A stretch of DNA of 39,246 nucleotides from NCBI GenBank assembly GCA_012800315.1, contig JAAZJO010000016.1, positions 1 to 39,246 of the forward strand. Reading direction: 5' to 3'. Of the stretch, positions 36,553 through 39,246 are shown one piece after another. This DNA is from Candidatus Falkowiibacteriota bacterium. GTDB taxonomy: Bacteria > Patescibacteriota > Patescibacteriia > Patescibacteriales > UBA12465. The translations under genes were made by a program, and so were the position numbers. The notes under the pieces are model-generated. The model was not told the origin of the DNA and did not search any database. It saw only the letters and a list, made by a program, of their open reading frames with translations. The stretch's first letter is position 1. Each line of letters begins with the position of its first letter.

Positions 36553-37974
36553 ATGGCAAAAAAATTGCTTAAAACAACTAAAAAGACAGTGAAAAAAAGC
36601 GGCGCGAAAAGCGCGGTTAAAAAAGTAAAAAAAAGTAGCACAAGTAGCACTCCTAAAAAAATAAAAAAAAGTGTGGCTAAAAGTGCAGCTAAAAGTGCAA
36701 CTAAAAAAGCACCGGTAAAAAAAGCGCCGGCCAAGAAGACAGTGAAAAAGACTGTTAAGCCAAGTCAAAAAAATACTAAGAAGGGGGTAAAGAAGGGAGC
36801 CAAGAAGGAGGCAAAGCGTTCAGTTAAGCTAGTTAAGGTAAGTAGTCGTGCCAAAAAGGTAGCTAAAGAGGTTTTGTCACCGTCAGAAGAGGCGATGAAG
36901 AAGATGATTGAAAAAGGACGGTTACGCGGTTTTGTGACAGAAACCGAGCTTTTATATTTATTCCCAGAAGTAGAAGAATATATTTATGATTTTGATGTTT
37001 TTTTAGGCGAGTTACAAAAAAATGGTATTCGTATTGCTGAAGATTCTGGTCGTATTTTAGATATAACCGAGAAGCAAGAAAATGAAGCTGAAGCTGGCAG
37101 CAAGTCGTTAACACAGCAAAGTGCGGCTAATATTGATTTATCAAAATTAAGTGCTGATTCTATTCAGATGTATCTTAAAGAAATTGGTAAGGTGCCGTTA
37201 TTAACTAGCGAGGAAGAAGTGGAGCTAGCTAAGAGAAAAGAAAAAGGTGATAAGGAAGCAGAAAAGAAAATTATTGAAGCCAATTTACGTTTAGTTGTTT
37301 CTATCGCTAAAAAATTTGCGGGAGCTAAGGGAATGAGTCTTTTAGATTTGATTCAAGAAGGGAATATTGGTTTGTTTAGGGCGGTAGAAAAATTTGAATA
37401 TCGTAAAGGTTATAAATTTTCAACTTATGCAACTTGGTGGATTCGCCAAGCAATTACTCGCGCTTTAGCTGATCAGTCCCGGACTATTCGTATTCCCGTT
37501 CACATGGTGGAAACAATTAATAAATTTCAGCAGGTACAAAGAAATTTAATTCAAGAATTAGGGCGCGAACCCTTAGCTGATGAAATTGCTGCAGAAATGG
37601 GAGAAGATTTAGAAAAGGTGAGATATATCATGAAAATTTCTCAGGATACCATTTCTCTAGAGACCACTATTGGAGATGATGAGGAAGATTCTACACTAGA
37701 AGATTTTATTGAAGATGTTAAAAACGTTACCCCAGATCACGCTGCCGCTTTGCAGCTCCTAAAAGATTATGTTAAGGATATTGTGTCTCAATTATCACCA
37801 CGTGAGCAGAAAATTTTAGAAATGCGTTTTGGTTTAGTTGATGGAGTTTCACATACCCTAGAAGAAGTGGGACAAGAGTTTGAGGTAACACGTGAGCGTA
37901 TTCGCCAAATTGAATCTAAGGCTTTAGAAAAAATTCGCAAGTTTAAGGGATTAGAAAAACTAAGAGATTATTAG
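36553..37974 (+). CDS. rpoD: RNA polymerase primary sigma factor (sigma-70) with a Lys/Ala-rich N-terminal extension
   Basis: [75 protein letters not shown]...[18 protein letters not shown]. Confidence 0.98.
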   Translation: MAKKLLKTTKKTVKKSGAKSAVKKVKKSSTSSTPKKIKKSVAKSAAKSATKKAPVKKAPAKKTVKKTVKPSQKNTKKGVKKGAKKEAKRSVKLVKVSSRAKKVAKEVLSPSEEAMKKMIEKGRLRGFVTETELLYLFPEVEEYIYDFDVFLGELQKNGIRIAEDSGRILDITEKQENEAEAGSKSLTQQSAANIDLSKLSADSIQMYLKEIGKVPLLTSEEEVELAKRKEKGDKEAEKKIIEANLRLVVSIAKKFAGAKGMSLLDLIQEGNIGLFRAVEKFEYRKGYKFSTYATWWIRQAITRALADQSRTIRIPVHMVETINKFQQVQRNLIQELGREPLADEIAAEMGEDLEKVRYIMKISQDTISLETTIGDDEEDSTLEDFIEDVKNVTPDHAAALQLLKDYVKDIVSQLSPREQKILEMRFGLVDGVSHTLEEVGQEFEVTRERIRQIESKALEKIRKFKGLEKLRDY

Positions 37975-37978
37975 AATT

Positions 37979-39016
37979 TTAGTTTTCTGAATATAAATAA
38001 GGTTGAAATTCATTAGTAAACTTAATTCTTTTTGTTGTAATATTAGCAATTTTTTTGTCTTTTATTTCCACTTCTAAAAGTAGAGCATTTTTTGTATCAG
38101 CAGAAAAGTTTTGGTCAAAAACAAAATTGCCTAAACTATAAGCAACAGTCACTCCATCTATTTCACTAATTTCTTGAGAGACATGTGGATGGTGACCGAC
38201 AATTAAATCCGCTCCGGCAGCTACGGCTGTGCGGGCTATTTTCTTTTGGTAGGTGTTAGATTGTGTTTGATATTCTTCCCCCCAATGAAAAGTAGCAATT
38301 ACTAAATCAGATTTTTCTTTAGCAGCTATAATGTCTTTAACCATCTGTGCTTCATTAAGATAGGCATAGCCAGCTTGCTCTTCAGAAGCAACGACATTTA
38401 GCGGCAAGAGATTGGTGTAGCCGAGAAAGGTCATTTTAATTCCATTAATTTCTACCAGAGCACCAGCATGTGCTTCAGCAAAATTATGCCCAGCGCCAGT
38501 ATAAGCAATATCAGCTAATTTTAAATTATCTAAAGTATCAATGAAGGCACCCATTTTATAATCAAACGCATGATTGTTGGCCATGGAAACAACTTTAAAG
38601 CCAGCATTTTTTAAACCAGAGATGGCGAGGGGGTCGGTGCGGAAGGAGTAAAGATTGTGTGCTGATTCACCTTTATCCGAGATTGGTGATTCTAAATTAC
38701 CAAAAACTAAATCAGCGGTTAAGAGATAATCTTTTATTTTTTCAAAAGGGAAGTCATAATTATTTTTCTTGCTCATGAGTTCGCCAATATAGCGTGAAAG
38801 CATGACATCGCCCACAAAGATAAGTTTGGCATCACCAGAAGATTCCAGAGAAGTTTCAGGAGGGGGTGTCGGCTGAATATCTGCATTAGTGTCATAGCTT
38901 GTTTGATCAAGTGTTTGCTCAGGAGGGGGATTATAGGGTTGATAGATGATAAATATAATAGCTGCTAGAAGAAATATGGCTATGGAGATTATTAAAATCA
39001 TTCTCTTTTTAGACAT
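37979..39016 (-). CDS. CapA/PgsA-type poly-gamma-glutamate synthesis-like metallophosphatase, membrane-anchored
   Basis: N-terminal TM, Pro-rich linker, LIFVGDVMLSRYIGELM, DLVFGNLESPIS, MANNHAFDY, ATFHWGEEY, GADLIVGHHPHVSQ, YSLGNFVFDQ. Confidence 0.92.
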   Translation of the reverse strand: MSKKRMILIISIAIFLLAAIIFIIYQPYNPPPEQTLDQTSYDTNADIQPTPPPETSLESSGDAKLIFVGDVMLSRYIGELMSKKNNYDFPFEKIKDYLLTADLVFGNLESPISDKGESAHNLYSFRTDPLAISGLKNAGFKVVSMANNHAFDYKMGAFIDTLDNLKLADIAYTGAGHNFAEAHAGALVEINGIKMTFLGYTNLLPLNVVASEEQAGYAYLNEAQMVKDIIAAKEKSDLVIATFHWGEEYQTQSNTYQKKIARTAVAAGADLIVGHHPHVSQEISEIDGVTVAYSLGNFVFDQNFSADTKNALLLEVEIKDKKIANITTKRIKFTNEFQPYLYSEN

Positions 39017-39048
39017 ATTGGTTTAAATTAAGATGCTTTAATAGAGTA

Positions 39049-39057
39049 ATTATAGCA
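39049..39057 (-). promoter_or_regulatory. Extended -10 promoter for the capA-like gene (TGCTATAAT)
   Basis: Minus-strand TGCTATAAT, ~33 nt upstream of the ATG. Confidence 0.55.
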
Positions 39058-39091
39058 AGAAATGGAAGAAAATAAAGGCAAGATGGGTCAT

Positions 39092-39119
39092 TTGACATAT
39101 TCTTCATATTTGTTAAAAT
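39092..39119 (+). promoter_or_regulatory. sigma70-like promoter (TTGACA-16-TAAAAT) upstream of tRNA-Asn
   Basis: Perfect -35 TTGACA at 39092-39097; TAAAAT at 39114-39119. Confidence 0.6.
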
Positions 39120-39127
39120 AATCACAT

Positions 39128-39156
39128 AAAATGTTGCTTAAACATTTTTGTTTTTT
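39128..39156 (+). terminator. Terminator-like hairpin between the promoter and tRNA-Asn
   Basis: AAAATGTT-GCTTA-AACATTTT followed by TGTTTTTT; all-AU-rich stem. Confidence 0.4.
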
Positions 39157-39173
39157 GAAGTAAAACTTATTAT

Positions 39174-39245
39174 TCCCGGGTAGCGCAGCGGTAGCGCAGT
39201 TGGCTGTTAACCAATTGGTCGTGGGTTCGAATCCCACCCCGGGAG
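39174..39245 (+). tRNA. tRNA-Asn (anticodon GTT)
   Basis: Acceptor TCCCGGG/CCCGGGA, D-stem GCGC/GCGC, anticodon arm GTTGG-CTGTTAA-CCAAT, T-arm GTGGG-TTCGAAT-CCCAC. Any CCA lies beyond the window edge. Confidence 0.95.
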
Positions 39246-39246
39246 C

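Noticed and set aside
36553-36870. A separate histone-like or HU-like gene fused upstream of rpoD
   Set aside because: The Lys/Ala-rich stretch is in frame with sigma-70, has no internal stop or better start context, and lacks an HU fold. Best read as a disordered sigma tail.
39181-39200. Repeat TAGCGCAG-CGG-TAGCGCAG
   Set aside because: This is the ordinary D-arm of tRNA-Asn plus flanking bases, not an independent repeat.
1-39246. CRISPR arrays, IS elements, prophage or defence islands
   Set aside because: No regularly spaced repeats, transposases, integrases, phage structural genes or defence proteins are visible. The window is core genome.

Overview
The window is a gene-dense, AT-rich bacterial chromosome segment. 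Its character is that of a reduced genome, most likely Candidate Phyla Radiation/Patescibacteria (inferred from the rpmD/L30-less spc cluster and CPR-like r-protein extensions; not proven). I support 55 CDS, one tRNA and several hairpins or promoters. Layout: an alpha-type block (infA-rpmJ-rpsM-rpsK-rpsD-rpoA-rplQ-rplM-rpsI); prfB, comEC, tyrS, rpmB(-) and an M50 protease; then the str-S10-spc superoperon (rpsL-rpsG-fusA-hyp-tuf-rpsJ-rplCDWB-rpsS-rplV-rpsC-rplP-rpmC-rpsQ-rplNXE-rpsN-rpsH-rplFR-rpsE-rplO-secY); then hyp-map-ruvX-recO, archaeal-type aspS plus asnS, a membrane protein, scpA-scpB, a D,D-carboxypeptidase, GtrA, a hypothetical, dnaG-rpoD, capA(-) and tRNA-Asn(GTT). There are no CRISPR arrays, IS elements or phage genes. 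The most interesting signals are: (1) almost no Shine-Dalgarno motifs, with a recurrent A(-2)T(-1)-ATG start context, plus promoters that predict leaderless mRNAs; (2) an RNA polymerase alpha subunit whose C-terminal domain is replaced by a Glu/Lys tail, next to a sigma-70 with a ~100-aa histone-H1-like Lys/Ala tail; (3) a possible structured leader before tuf and a terminator-like hairpin between rpsJ and rplC; (4) small uncharacterised proteins inside the core translation and secretion operons.
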